Of a stretch of 64,000 nucleotides of DNA, positions 1 through 12,500 are shown piece by piece; within the stretch, counting starts at the first letter, position 1; the number at the start of each line of letters is the position of its first letter. The position numbers and the translations under genes are program-made. Below the pieces are notes generated by a model. That model was not told the origin of the DNA. It was given only the letters and a program-made list of their open reading frames with translations, and made no database searches. This DNA comes from Muricea muricata (taxonomy: Eukaryota > Cnidaria > Anthozoa > Malacalcyonacea > Plexauridae), in contig OY979717.1 in the NCBI GenBank assembly GCA_963855995.1, positions 15,784,960-15,848,959 of the forward strand, read 5' to 3'.

Positions 1-588
1 AATGGGAAACGAGGCAGAATAACCCAGTCAAATGTATTATAATTTTTATTGGATAAGTCAAATAAATTTAACTGACGTTGCTATTAACAAATACAATGAA
101 ACATAATCCAAACGCATTTAAATTAGGCATATAAAAGTTCCATGAATTTATGTAAATTATATTATAATCTTTTAAAACTATTGTAAATTTTCAGTAACTT
201 TTTATCTTGTAAATGCCTATGGTAATTTAGTTCTCGAGGCTTCTATGATTGTATTACTGGTATATTTAGAGTTTTCTTAAAACTAAAGACGTATGCGTGC
301 AGTACAACATATTAGAGAGCTTTAGATTTGACTAGGGTTACAAGAACGAGTACGACTACAAGATTTTGACTTTAAAAATTAGCGATTGATGTGTGATTAA
401 TGTGATAATATCCTGTTTTTCGGTGCAATATATCTTGAGAACAGTAGACGATCCACAGACAAGTACAGGTTTGGAGAAAAGAAACGTACTCGTTTTCATA
501 ATCGTAGCTAAATCTAAAACTCCCTATTAAGTATTAACTAATGTACTTGTGCATGTGCATTAACCTATTTGTTAATTTATTTCTAAAG
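1..588 (+). other. Upstream intron of RACGAP1, no exon recognised
   Basis: AT-rich sequence before the first recognised exon. The exon at 589 begins inside the N-terminal coiled coil, at about human RACGAP1 residue 67, in phase 0, so at least one more upstream coding exon must exist. I could not find a convincing match to the expected first 65 residues here, so the start codon probably lies outside the window. Confidence 0.5.
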
Positions 589-3500
589 GCTGATAATGAA
601 GCATTGCAAGTGAAATTAAAACATGCAAGGTTGGCACAATATAATACTACTGCTATTTTTGACCATATATACTGTACACTACTCATATTTTAAGAGTTTT
701 GTTGAAATATATTTGTTTTTGTGTGAAATACGGCAGCTGATGATTTCAGCCAAGCTCGTTCCCAGGCCTCTTTGCGGTGAAACATGTGGTGGGCAGAGGC
801 CCAGGCAAAGGCTGGTTGTCACATGACCAAATTTTCCATATATTAATTTATTACCGAAATTAAGTGCCCAATAATTTGGTAGGAAAATAAATTGGAAAAT
901 TTGGACATGTGACCAGAGCCTTCTACCTCGCGTTCCATCATAAAGCCCCTAGGAATGAAGTTGGATATTTCAGCTAATGATTTTGAATTATATACAACAA
1001 TTTGTTGTTATTGTCGATTTCAGCTAACTTTTCACTGTCATATTCCGAGCTTCGTTGCGAAGTTCTAAAGTTCGTTGTGAAGTTCAAAAGTTCGTTTCAG
1101 GATTGACAAACCGGTTTGTAAACTAAGCTTTTGATTGGCTTCTTTGAGTTCAGGGGCCAATCACAGCCTTTGTTTGCAAACCGGCTTGCAAATTCTGAAA
1201 TGAACTTTGCAACGAACATACGAACTTCGCAACAAAATTCGGAATATTACAGTGAAAAGTGACCTGAAATCGACGATAATTATGTAAAACAAACTTAACT
1301 TTTGTTTTACATAATGATATTGCAAACTTACATGAGTAATTAATTGTGGAGTGGAAGTAAAATTAATTGGATAAAATTATCATTGAATAGAAATGAGCAA
1401 ATAACAGAACAAAGAAAGAGACAAAAAGCTGAAAGCGCGCAACAACACCTGGTAAGAATACTGCTTACTCTGTGGATTTATTGTTGGGTCAGCAGCTATT
1501 ATCTGTAATTAGTGGAGTATACCAGAGTTTAGTATTGCAAGTGAAGTCATTTGATTTGCTACCTCGATAGATAGCGAGTAGCAAAACGGATCGTTTTCCT
1601 GGCGTATTTTTTTTTTATTGGTGTATTTTTATTATTGGTATCTCAAGACAATTTGCAGAGTTTTCAAAATGTTATTCAGTAGGTATTGCCAAAAGTGGGC
1701 GTTGAGACTGATTTAGATACATACTCATTTTAAAGTATACAAAAAAAGTGGACGTCGGAAATCGTAAAGTTGCAGTCGCATGTGACGGGCGACGGCTTAT
1801 TTTGGAAACACTGAGTTGTGGCATTTTTTGACAAAATGGCTTGATTAAAATCAAGTTAACTAAAAAATGGCTTAAATTTAAAAAATCAGATTACTTGCGT
1901 TGATTTCTACATCGTGATAGTTGATTCGGGATTCGTCCTCATCAACTGCATAGAAATTTTAGGTTTCTTTGTAATGTTTCCTCGTACAATGTTTTGTTAA
2001 TGATTACATTTAAGTTAAATTGGCTTATACTAAAGTATGTACCTTAGGCAACTTTCGTAAGTTAGCCAAAACGTCTTGAATAGGAGAAGAATGCTTAGCA
2101 CCGTATATAAATATTAGGCATATGTGAAAATTGAAGTTGTATGTATGTATGCGGTAGAGATTTTAAATGCTTCTATAGTCTTCCACATGTAGAAATATGT
2201 ATCCAGTAAGATATTCTGTAGTGTCCATGTTGTGTTTTCGAAGTCAATGTTGTGTGTGATTTTTGTAATGATTTGTTAAGTCAAATTTTTGTGCTTTTCA
2301 ATATGGGGCTCACAAAATATGTGAGGCGAGCTTGCGGGGTATGCGCAAGGAGATGATATCAAAGTGATGGGAGTAGAGGTGTAAAAAGTGAGGAAAAAAG
2401 CATCGCATATTTCGTTAACGACCACTATTGTCCTTTTCTTGAAAAAAATGTAATCCTGAATGGAAGTAGAAGTTGAGCTTAAAGGTTTTTCTTTAGGAAA
2501 GCCAGGTTGCGTTGATCAAAGAGTTGCTGAATGATGAAGATGCGAGGAACAGATTGAAAGACAATGAAGTCAAATTACTGACTCAAATTAGTCATTGCCA
2601 ACAAGAACCTATGAAAAATAGCCCTGTGAAAAGGTATGCAGACATGCTCTTGTCTTTATGATCTAGTAATGGCTGATGGGTTTAGTTGGGATCCGATATT
2701 GGGATCCAGCAAATTGTCTCAAAAAGCTAGCTGGTATTCCACTGTTGCACTGTTATGAAATAATTAATTAAAAAAAGAACAGCATATATAATAGCCTATA
2801 ATGTATGATTTACGACGTATTTTATAAGTGATACTTCAATATACTTAAACAGAATATAGAAAGATTTTTTGTGCGTGTGTTTCCAGGCCCCGTGAGCGTG
2901 CGGATGTGTCCCACTTATCGCCAACATATTCAGACATTGATTACACAGATGATGACTTAGTGAGTATTTCCTTAATGTTCTTTGTTCTTTTTATTGTTTT
3001 TTGAAAAAATTGTTGAAAGTTACTCGGGTTTTTGCTCGCGGAAAGTCGTCCTCCTCGTACAATCTTCACGATTTCAACCATTTACCCATATTTCAAAGGA
3101 TGAATTGACCTTATTCTCCTTCCCGTACACATGAGGTGGCGTATATCCAAATAACAAAATGTAGCTGTTAGCAAACAAGTATTCTGGTAAATCTAAACAG
3201 TTTTATTGTCTGAAAATTCTAATCCTTTTCTTTACACCTTGCGCTACACGACTACACACTAAAAACTATTGTCATTGCGCATGCTCCACAGTGAACCCAC
3301 TTAGTTCAAATAACATAAACAATATTAACAATAAATATCCCTATCATAGCGTTTAAATATACGCCCATAGAGATTATAAATATCAGCAAAGAGGGCATCA
3401 AGGGTGAAAGCTGGGAATGCAGCTACTAGGACCAAAAAACAGTTGAAAGAGCACTGTTTTGCCCATAAAACCGAGAAAACGATTCTGAGCAACGGTTAAA

Positions 3501-6500
3501 AAACACGTTGTACAGATGTCTGCTGTTTTTAACGTGGTTAGGAGGCACTAGACTTTTACTTACATCTGCCAGACAGCGCACTTGAAAAGAGCATGAGTGC
3601 AAGATAATTCTAAATTGTTCACAATTTGCAATTTCTTTCGAAGCAGGCAAGGGAGACAATTCTTTCACAAGACGCGTTTGCCTTCCCCATAGATATAGTA
3701 GGTCTAGATTGCTGACTCATAGTATAATTACTATTGCGTAGGCGTGACCTGTATGATAAATCCAAGATGGCGCGGAAACCGGGCAAAAAACTATAAGACT
3801 CTACAGGGTAATCCATGTTTTTCGCGATTTAAAACGTCTCGTTGCTTGGAATCGCTTCGAATCAACATGTTTTGGAAACAGCTAATTATTGCGGAAGTTT
3901 TGAGCACAATTTGTATAATTTCTGTTGAATTCCTCGTGAAAATCTCGCTCGTGAAATGTGTTGTGAATTGGTCACTTGGTCAGTTCGAGACATTTGTTGT
4001 CCAAAATATGTATTTTTGACCGGCTTTGGCCTCTTGGTTGTTATTGTGACCTACAGCTATCCTAAATGAAACATTTACAAAACGATGGAGCAAAATGTTC
4101 GCGTGCAAATCGATTATTCGCTTGATTTGTGTGGTGTGTGATTTTCATTTACAATCATGTAGACTGTAATGCAGTGCACAGTGTGTCGATGAATCTATGG
4201 AGCAAGATGATACATTTTTGACGTTGCCAATTTGAAAATTATTCTAGCGGTATTTGTGTTCACTTCATACAATGTCTTTTACCCTTAATTAGGCTTAATT
4301 AGGTTAAATTTGTGTTGAGTGTGTGCAAACTACCCAGACTGAAAAGTTTTAGTTTGTGCATAAAAGATCCTTTTCACCAGAGAATTTTGCGCAGAAATGT
4401 AGAAAACTTCTAGAGTCTAATCAGGTGGTCTGGGTTCAGTTTGGTTGATGACCCTCAGACTCAGTAAATAAATTTATCATCATCAATTTATCATTGTCAA
4501 TATTGAGCACAGTTGGCAGGTTAGCCTAGATTTTCTGATGATTTGTGCAGATTTCTTTATGAATTATTAATGATTTTATAATCACGACTAATTGTTCATT
4601 GGAATATAGCAAATGGGCATTAGAATATTGCTTTACCATACTCGCATGTTTGCAGACTTTGCTCCAATATTGCACAAGCCAGCAAGCAGGTGCATGTCGC
4701 ATTCTAGGTACAGTGTATGCAAAAGTATGCCAAAGTTTACCATTATGTTAATTTTAAAGTAAACATATAGTTTAAATTCAAATTAAACTGTGGATTGTTC
4801 AGTTAATTCTACCCACATTTCACACACGATTCACACCAACGAAACTAGCAGCTGTAGCACCAGTTTTCGATTATATTTTGGTAATGCATATTACATAATT
4901 CAGACAATATTTACTTGATAACCTATCCGTCTTTGAAGTTCGAAAACAGTACGTTGGCTTGAAGTCGTATCTATGTAGTAAATATTACTAACGTATCAGG
5001 TATCACACACCACACAAATCAAGCGAACAATCGATTTGTACGCGAAGATCTTGCTCCATCGTTTTGTAAATGTTTAATTTAGGATAGCTGTAGGTCATAA
5101 TAACACCCAAGAGGCCAAAGCCGGTCAAAAATACATATTTTGGACAACAAATGTCTCGAACTGACCAAGTGACCAATTTACAACACATTTCACGAGCGAG
5201 ATTTTCACGAGGAATTCAGCAGAAATTACACAAATAGTGCTCAAAACTTCCGCAATAATTAGTTGTTTCCAAAAAATGTTGATTCGAAGCGAGTCCAAGC
5301 AACGAGACGTTTTAAATCGCGAAAAACATGGGTTTCCCTGTAGAGTCTTATAGTTTTTTGCCCGGTTCCCGCGCCATCTTGGATTTATCATACAGGTCAC
5401 GCCTCCGATGGAGAGTCAGCAATCTAGACCTACTATGTCTATGGCCTTCCCACTTCTCTGTCATGTGCAATAATGAACATTATTTTCTCATGAACTTATC
5501 CTTGGGGCCTCTGGCTTTAATAAATGGGCTACCAGAATGCCACAAATGCTATTTCAGAGATTCAAATTTTCTGGGGGAGCTTGCCCCCAGGCCCCAGGTG
5601 ACGTCAAACAAACCCGTTAAAATAGTTTCCGTCCGCGCCCCCTCCTCCGTCAACATTTAAATAGCTTTCCGCGTTCCCTGTTTAATCAACCACCACGTTT
5701 AGCACACCTCCTCTCCTCTCATCCAGGCCAAAAACATTCTGTTTTTTCAAAACGCTTACTCCGTCTGGCGCTTGGGATTTATCTACGCTACCGATGTGAT
5801 TTTCCATCCGAGAACAAACACAAAAAATGAATTAACTAATGTTTTGAACCACTGCTTGTCAAATAACTTGAGATTATTTTGTTCTAGACAAGCAAGCTTG
5901 ATGACGTAGAGGATGAGGTACGTCGGTGAACGATAGTTGTAAAAAGATTGATCTGGCTTGTGTAGGGACGCGGGAAAATGAGGAAGTTGGGGTGACACTG
6001 ATCGAGGAGCAGGATGGGACTGTCCAACAATGTAGAATGCACCTGTATATAATGTATCCTGTTAGTAAATCTAATTGTAAATGCACGAATTTTATCTCTT
6101 CGTATTTTTCTTTCTGATTTTCAGCAAACCCCGCCTAAGAGATTGAGAAAGAGTTATTCAGTAAGTACACCACTTACTGAGTAAGTACAGTACCACAAAT
6201 ATCTATTTACGCCACATTGTTCCGCTTGCGCAAGTAACAACATTTAATTCAAGTTGGGAGAAGCCGGGGGTGTTTTATTAGTTTCCACTTATGCGGGAAA
6301 TATGAGAAACACAGCAAGTTTTAACAACTTGTACAGGTATACCGTCATGTAAGTATCTAAACAACTTGTAGCAACTTTGCAAATATGCTGTCAACAGTAC
6401 ACTTCTGCGCAGCTTGTTAGAAGTTAGTTCCGAACAAGTTTGTAACTAGGTGTTTACAGCTTTTAAACAACCTCACTGGCATAATCAGACTTTGTCGCAA

Positions 6501-9500
6501 GGTGGCTCCAACAAGGCTTATACAGTCGTAATATAACAACATCGCCAACCTTATAGCATTCTTGTCATCGGACTTGTTGGAACAACCTTGTAACAAGTGT
6601 GCGTTTCAAACTTGCTGCGACGAACTATAGCCGAACAAGCAGTTCTAACGCAACTGGCTGACAGCTTGTGAACAAACATGTTAGCAGAGAAAAGAAGAAA
6701 AGAAACGTACTCGTCGTTTTCAGACGCCAGTTCTGAAATACGAAAGTAAGGTTCATGCTGGCCTTAAGCTTCAGTGGCTACAAGCGTCTCCATATACTGC
6801 AAGGCATGATGGAATAAAGATTTTGTAGTGAAGTTAGAACACAATTTACCATGTTCAAAAAAGATCTATTGAGGTTACCAATTGTTGGTTACCAACATAC
6901 ATCTGAGAGTGTGTGTTTGGACGATCGTTGTAAACTGTAACTGATTGTATTGTTAGGCTGCAGATGCTATGATGCCAGTTAGTGAAATAACAACCCCTCC
7001 AGCTAGTAGTTTGTCTAAAGCTACAAGTGCAGTGTACCTAAAACCATTGGAGAACCAGCCTATTGAAAGACCACCATCTGGAACTAAACCTCAACATCAG
7101 CAAGTTGCAAGGCTATCTCAACAACAGAATACAGGTACTAACCAAGCTTTGTTTAAATACAGCATCGTTTTGATTGATATGTTTGCCATGAAAGTGTCCT
7201 CTTACCAATATTTTTTTCGGTTATATGCTTGGACAATGTGCAATGAGCTTAGTCAATGTGGGAAAGCTACACTGAGCAACTAGTAAGAACATGTGCTATA
7301 TGCATAAGCTATTGTCTGAATAGAAATTTAAACGTAAATTTTTTTTTTTGAATGGAAATTTGTTGATCAACAGAGGCCTCTTTCCCTTCCTTCAAATTGA
7401 TACTAATAAGGCTAACACCAAAATGGCTGCCACTGCTTTAATTAAAATGCAGTACAGTTCATTAGAATCTTCCACTACCTAAAACCGTAGAAACAGAATT
7501 CGACAATAGTCTGTTTATAATCATTTCAGGCAATGCAAGGTTTTTTCAGGGTTATCCCGTATCCCTCATTTTTTCATAACTTCCGGGTTTCCAATTCAAC
7601 AGTAATTCTACCCGCGATGAATTTTAACTCAAACAATATAATTTTAACTATGCTGTGAACGTCTTGGTGAGATGAATGAGTTCAAAACTCAATGAATTCA
7701 AGTTTAAGATATTGAGACTGTTTTACGGCTTTAAAAAATCCCTGAAAATAACCCTGTGGTATAAGATCGCATGTTTGTTTTTATGTGCTGTACACTAACT
7801 ACCGATTATTTTCAAAACTAGATTTCTCGGACATACTAAAATTATTGCGATATGCAATTGTTTGTATTTCTAGGAAACAGCAAGACACCGAACTCCCGAT
7901 CTGGAACCCCAGCAGGGTAGGTGTTGCTAACATTTGGACATTAACTTACTGCAGGTAAACGTTGTGCCATGCTTTACAATTTGTTTAAAATTTTGTTTAA
8001 TTTTTACAATCTTTGTTTCGCAGCTCTCAAACTCCGTCCGACATCATATCCAGCGGAAAGAAGCCAAAGGCAAGCAATTTGTGTCTTTCATTTTATATAG
8101 CTTTGCGATACGAACCGTCTCTCCATACCAGCGTGCGCCAATTACTGCTGGCTCGTATATAACCTAATCCTACCTTGTCACCTCCCAGTGGGAGGAAACC
8201 GATGGAAACTCACAACTTTCGACACCGCGTTCATTTAAGCCCTTCAAATTTTCTTTGGCAAATTTAGTGTGTCGAATGTGGTTTTTTTTCACCGTGTAAA
8301 TTAGGCATTTTTGACAAATTTGTCGTTTTACATGGTCAAAAAACATTTGGCATATACATTTGTCAAAGAACATTTGTCTGTGTAAAAAGGACTTTATACT
8401 CTCATCATACGAGAATTTGGTTTCGAGTCTATGCAGTTGTGAAGTTCTTGCTTACAATCGAACCTAGATACAATTATAGATTGCAATGACAAGAGACGTG
8501 GCTACGTAGCTACATGATCTGACGAAATACTGTAGACTTTTTATATGTGTTTGCCTCGTTCTTTTAAAAAACCCCTATTAAAGTATAGTGAGTTATGTAT
8601 GGAAAGTAACGAAGCTTCTAAAGCAGGAAGAATGAAGAAAGCCTTTACTTGGCAAGGTGTTCTATACTGTAATGGACCATTCCCCTTTTCGATGAACTTT
8701 TGAATTAGGAACATTCATCAGATTCAGCACAGCTGAAATTAAGAGCATCCTAAACTTAGTAACATTGTGAAGTTTAGTTGCAAAACATTGTAAAATGTTG
8801 AAAATATCGTCCTGTGAAGTTTGCCAATTTTGTATACTTTTGTATTAGGCGCGGAAAGTATAATCAGGTTACGAAATGTGATTACACTTTTCCGCGCACA
8901 ATACAAGTATACAAAATTTGCAAACGTCACGGCTATATTTTCCACATTTTACAATGTTTTGCAACCAAACTTCATCGTTTTACTAAATTTAGGATGCTCT
9001 TTCCAGCTGTGCTAATGAATGTTCCTAATGCAAACAAAAGTTTGTCTAGAAGGGGAATGGTCCATTGCTCCCCAACCAACGACCTTAATGGTGAAAGGCA
9101 AGTGGTCCAACTTCGCCATCTTGAGAATAGATCTTTTTGTCAAATTGTTTAGGAAAAAGCTTTTTGAGGTCAAACTATAGTATTTCCTATATATAACTAT
9201 AGTAAGGTCAAATACATGACGTGACTGTCGTCTGCAATTATCATTCTGCTGTAGGGAAATGAGTTTTCAAGCTGTGACGTTTATTCAAAACGTGACATTT
9301 CTATGCGTGTTTGCTCGATCACATGCACCAGAGTATAAAGATGCTATGCATGTATTGATTTCGTGTGCAGTAGAAGAATGTATGTCCAATTGAAAAGATA
9401 AATCCTGCTTGCAGGACGTAGAAAGCACTGTACGAGTAATTCCATAATTCGTCTCGTTTTTCCTGCTGTAACGAATTATTTCTAACACTAAGTGCTAATT

Positions 9501-12500
9501 ATTCTTTTTAGAACCACGACTTTGTGTCAAAAACAGTTTTGAAACCAGAGTCTTGTAAACCTGTGAGTATTACGTTAAGTCCTTTGTGCAAGGCTGTTCT
9601 TCCATGAGCTTCGAACAGTACGCTGTATTTCAAAATTTTTAGACCAGTATACCAGGTCTTGCGTAGGTCTTGTGGGGATAAAATTCCACTATAAAATTCC
9701 ATCTGGTTGATAATCAACGCATTCCACTATGACGACTTGCGAAATGTGGAAGTTGATCGCCGGTTTTTGATGGATTTGAACCCTTGTCCGTACATCAATT
9801 TTTTTCTCTTATTCATTAGTGTGGAAAACTCATTCGGTTTGCTAAAATGGCGCTAAAGTGTCGAGGTATGTGCAGAGTGATGCGGATATGGCCTGGGGCA
9901 AACACTTTTCCTCACGAAGCAATGCACGAAAGTCAAACAGCGTCAGATATCTTCATTTCTTGACCGTTTTTTTGTAGTTCCCACGAATTAAATTGTATTG
10001 GAATTGTACTACAGCTACTGTTAACAAAAGTTTGTTTTAACAGCAATGATTCTCTTTCTACAAGCTTAGTGGTCATAATTCTAATCGTACGCTGCCGGCG
10101 GCCAGTTGTTCAAGTCTGAGTTAGTGCCAACCCTATAGATTAAAGTTTAACCTACTGTTTTTCCGGTATATGCGCTTCTGTTTACCATTCTGAATAAATA
10201 TTGCCATGCAAATAAACAGGCTGCTGGGAAGTTTCCTTTCAATTATATGTTAATCCAGGGTTAAGATATAGCTGGTAATATAGCAAAGCAAAATTATTCG
10301 TGTGAACACTTCTTTGTGTTTTATGAAATGGATACTGTAGACGATCTTATATTTGCCTCACAATGTATTCATATAGATTGCCGAGCAATTTGCCACACAG
10401 ACTGTAAGAAATTGGTGCCAGTCCCATGCATTCCTGTGAAACGTACGCCAAACTCTGCAAGAAAACCCATCGTAAGTTGACTGTAAACCAGCTATTTACA
10501 GCTATTGTAACTTCTATTTAGCTGACGCGTTTTTTGTTATCAACTGTAGGAAGAAAATATCGAGTTTTATGCACCCACCGTAAGTCCTAGAATTCCGACA
10601 TTAGTGGTAAGTTAACCAAATTTCATACTGAGTTTTATATACTTTTTTTCTAATACACCGTTATAACTAGACTGAGCTGTGCTGTCCAGCTAGCTTGTGT
10701 TGCAAATGATTGCTCTGTTAATATTTTTGCGTGTATGAAAATTTGAGTTTGTTTTGACCATCAAAATTAGTTCAAAATTCCGAAAATTAACTTACATTCG
10801 GTTTCGTAGCTGCGATGTGTTCAAGAACTGGAACGTCGAGGCTTAAATCAAGTTGGTCTGTACAGAGTTCCAGGGTAGGTTGAATGTTTTGACTGGGAAT
10901 GGAAATATTCACTACTTGCAGATGTGTTGTGGAATTTTGAGAGTTGTGTTCCTGCATAGTAAATAATTAAAGAATATATTTTGCTGTTTTTAATAATTCA
11001 TATCTTTGTTTTTCGTTGAAATCGCTGAACTCAGAAACTTTATACAGTTTAAGCGTAGAAAATTAAAAATCTATATTATAAACTTCGGAAAAAAGTAATA
11101 TACGTCTTCGGGGGTGTAGGGTATATATCCCCCAACAAAAAATGGCATTCGGTTTTATTAAATATCCTTAAATAAATGTGGTTTGTCTATCCAGCTACTG
11201 TAATTCCCAATAAATCCCTAGTTAATATAGCAGAACCATGGCTACTGACGACTAAAATAGGTTCAGGGGGATTCCTTTCCCCAATAAAGAAATCTTTGCA
11301 AATTTTGGTGGAAGATCCCACCCAACTCCCAAAACCTTAAATATATCTCTGTGTCTTTTCATAGTTTTTTTGAAATTATTGTAAACCCAATTATGGTATT
11401 TCTTTAGGACTGAAACTCGTGTCCGCGCGTTAAAAGCTGAATTCTTGAAAGGAAAAGGCTCTCCTGATTTGGTCTGTAGCACCTTCAATAATTTGGATCT
11501 CAGACATTAATATTCATGGTAACTTGTTGCAACAGTTGCATGAATGAAACAAATAACATTTTTCTTTAGACGAAAGAGAGTGATGAAAATGTGATATGTG
11601 GCACCCTAAAATCGTTCCTTAAACAGTTGTCCGAGCCACTTCTTACATATGCTTTGCATAAACGATTTTTGGAAGCTGTTGGTAAGTGTCATTTTATCGT
11701 AAATACTTGTGATTGACTGTGCTGTTGTTACGTGTCCTAAAATGATAAATTGGAAACCAACCCTATGCCCTACCCCAACATACCTGTAGAAAGACTATTA
11801 AATATTAATAGCATTCCTATTAAGTTTGAGCATTATAGGAGATGGTGGTGGTCCAAACGTTCAATGCTTTAACATTCAATGCACATGACACCAAAGCTTA
11901 AAATTGTGCACATTCTCATTGATTATTTTGGAAGTGTCTAAGGGGCTGATTATATGATCCCGCTTGCTCGGGATTACGTGAAGCGTAACATGATTTTGAG
12001 GTATTGAAATAAGTCGTAGTTTACGTTTTAAAAAATGTTTAATCCTTGATTGCTTGAGATTTTCGTTTTGTAGAAACATGAAGTGAACAAAATAGTGTAT
12101 ATCGGCATTAATTTTCTTTAAATCTATCTTCTTATTGATCAATGCTGAAAAGATTCGATACCTCATTTTTCAATACCTCAAGATCATTTTACGCTTCAAT
12201 TAATCCCGGGTAAGCGGGACCATATAATCAGCCCCTAATTAAGGTGGCGCCAGTGGTTAGCGTGTTGTGCTTCTCGCCAGAGTTAGTGTACACCACGTTT
12301 CGTGTTTGAGTTCCATGTAGGAGAGTTCTCGTCGTTGATCTCCTGTGATTCGAGGGTTTTTCCCCGGGGGTCTTCTCTCTCTAAAATTAACACACTCTAG
12401 TACATAAAGGGGCAAAATATTGGAAAAAGTTTATAAAATGTTGGCACATGCAACCTATGTAAGGGTTCCTTGTCGCATTGCTAGTTTGCTGGTGAAATTG

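Noticed and set aside
429-480. Mini-exon between CAG and GT near 457-470 upstream of RACGAP1 exon 589
   Set aside because: The encoded residues do not match the expected coiled-coil sequence.
3744-4019. 91-codon open frame, repeated at 5125-5400 on the minus strand, as a gene
   Set aside because: Both lie in the arms of one inverted-repeat element. Similarity follows from arm duplication, and there is no known domain.
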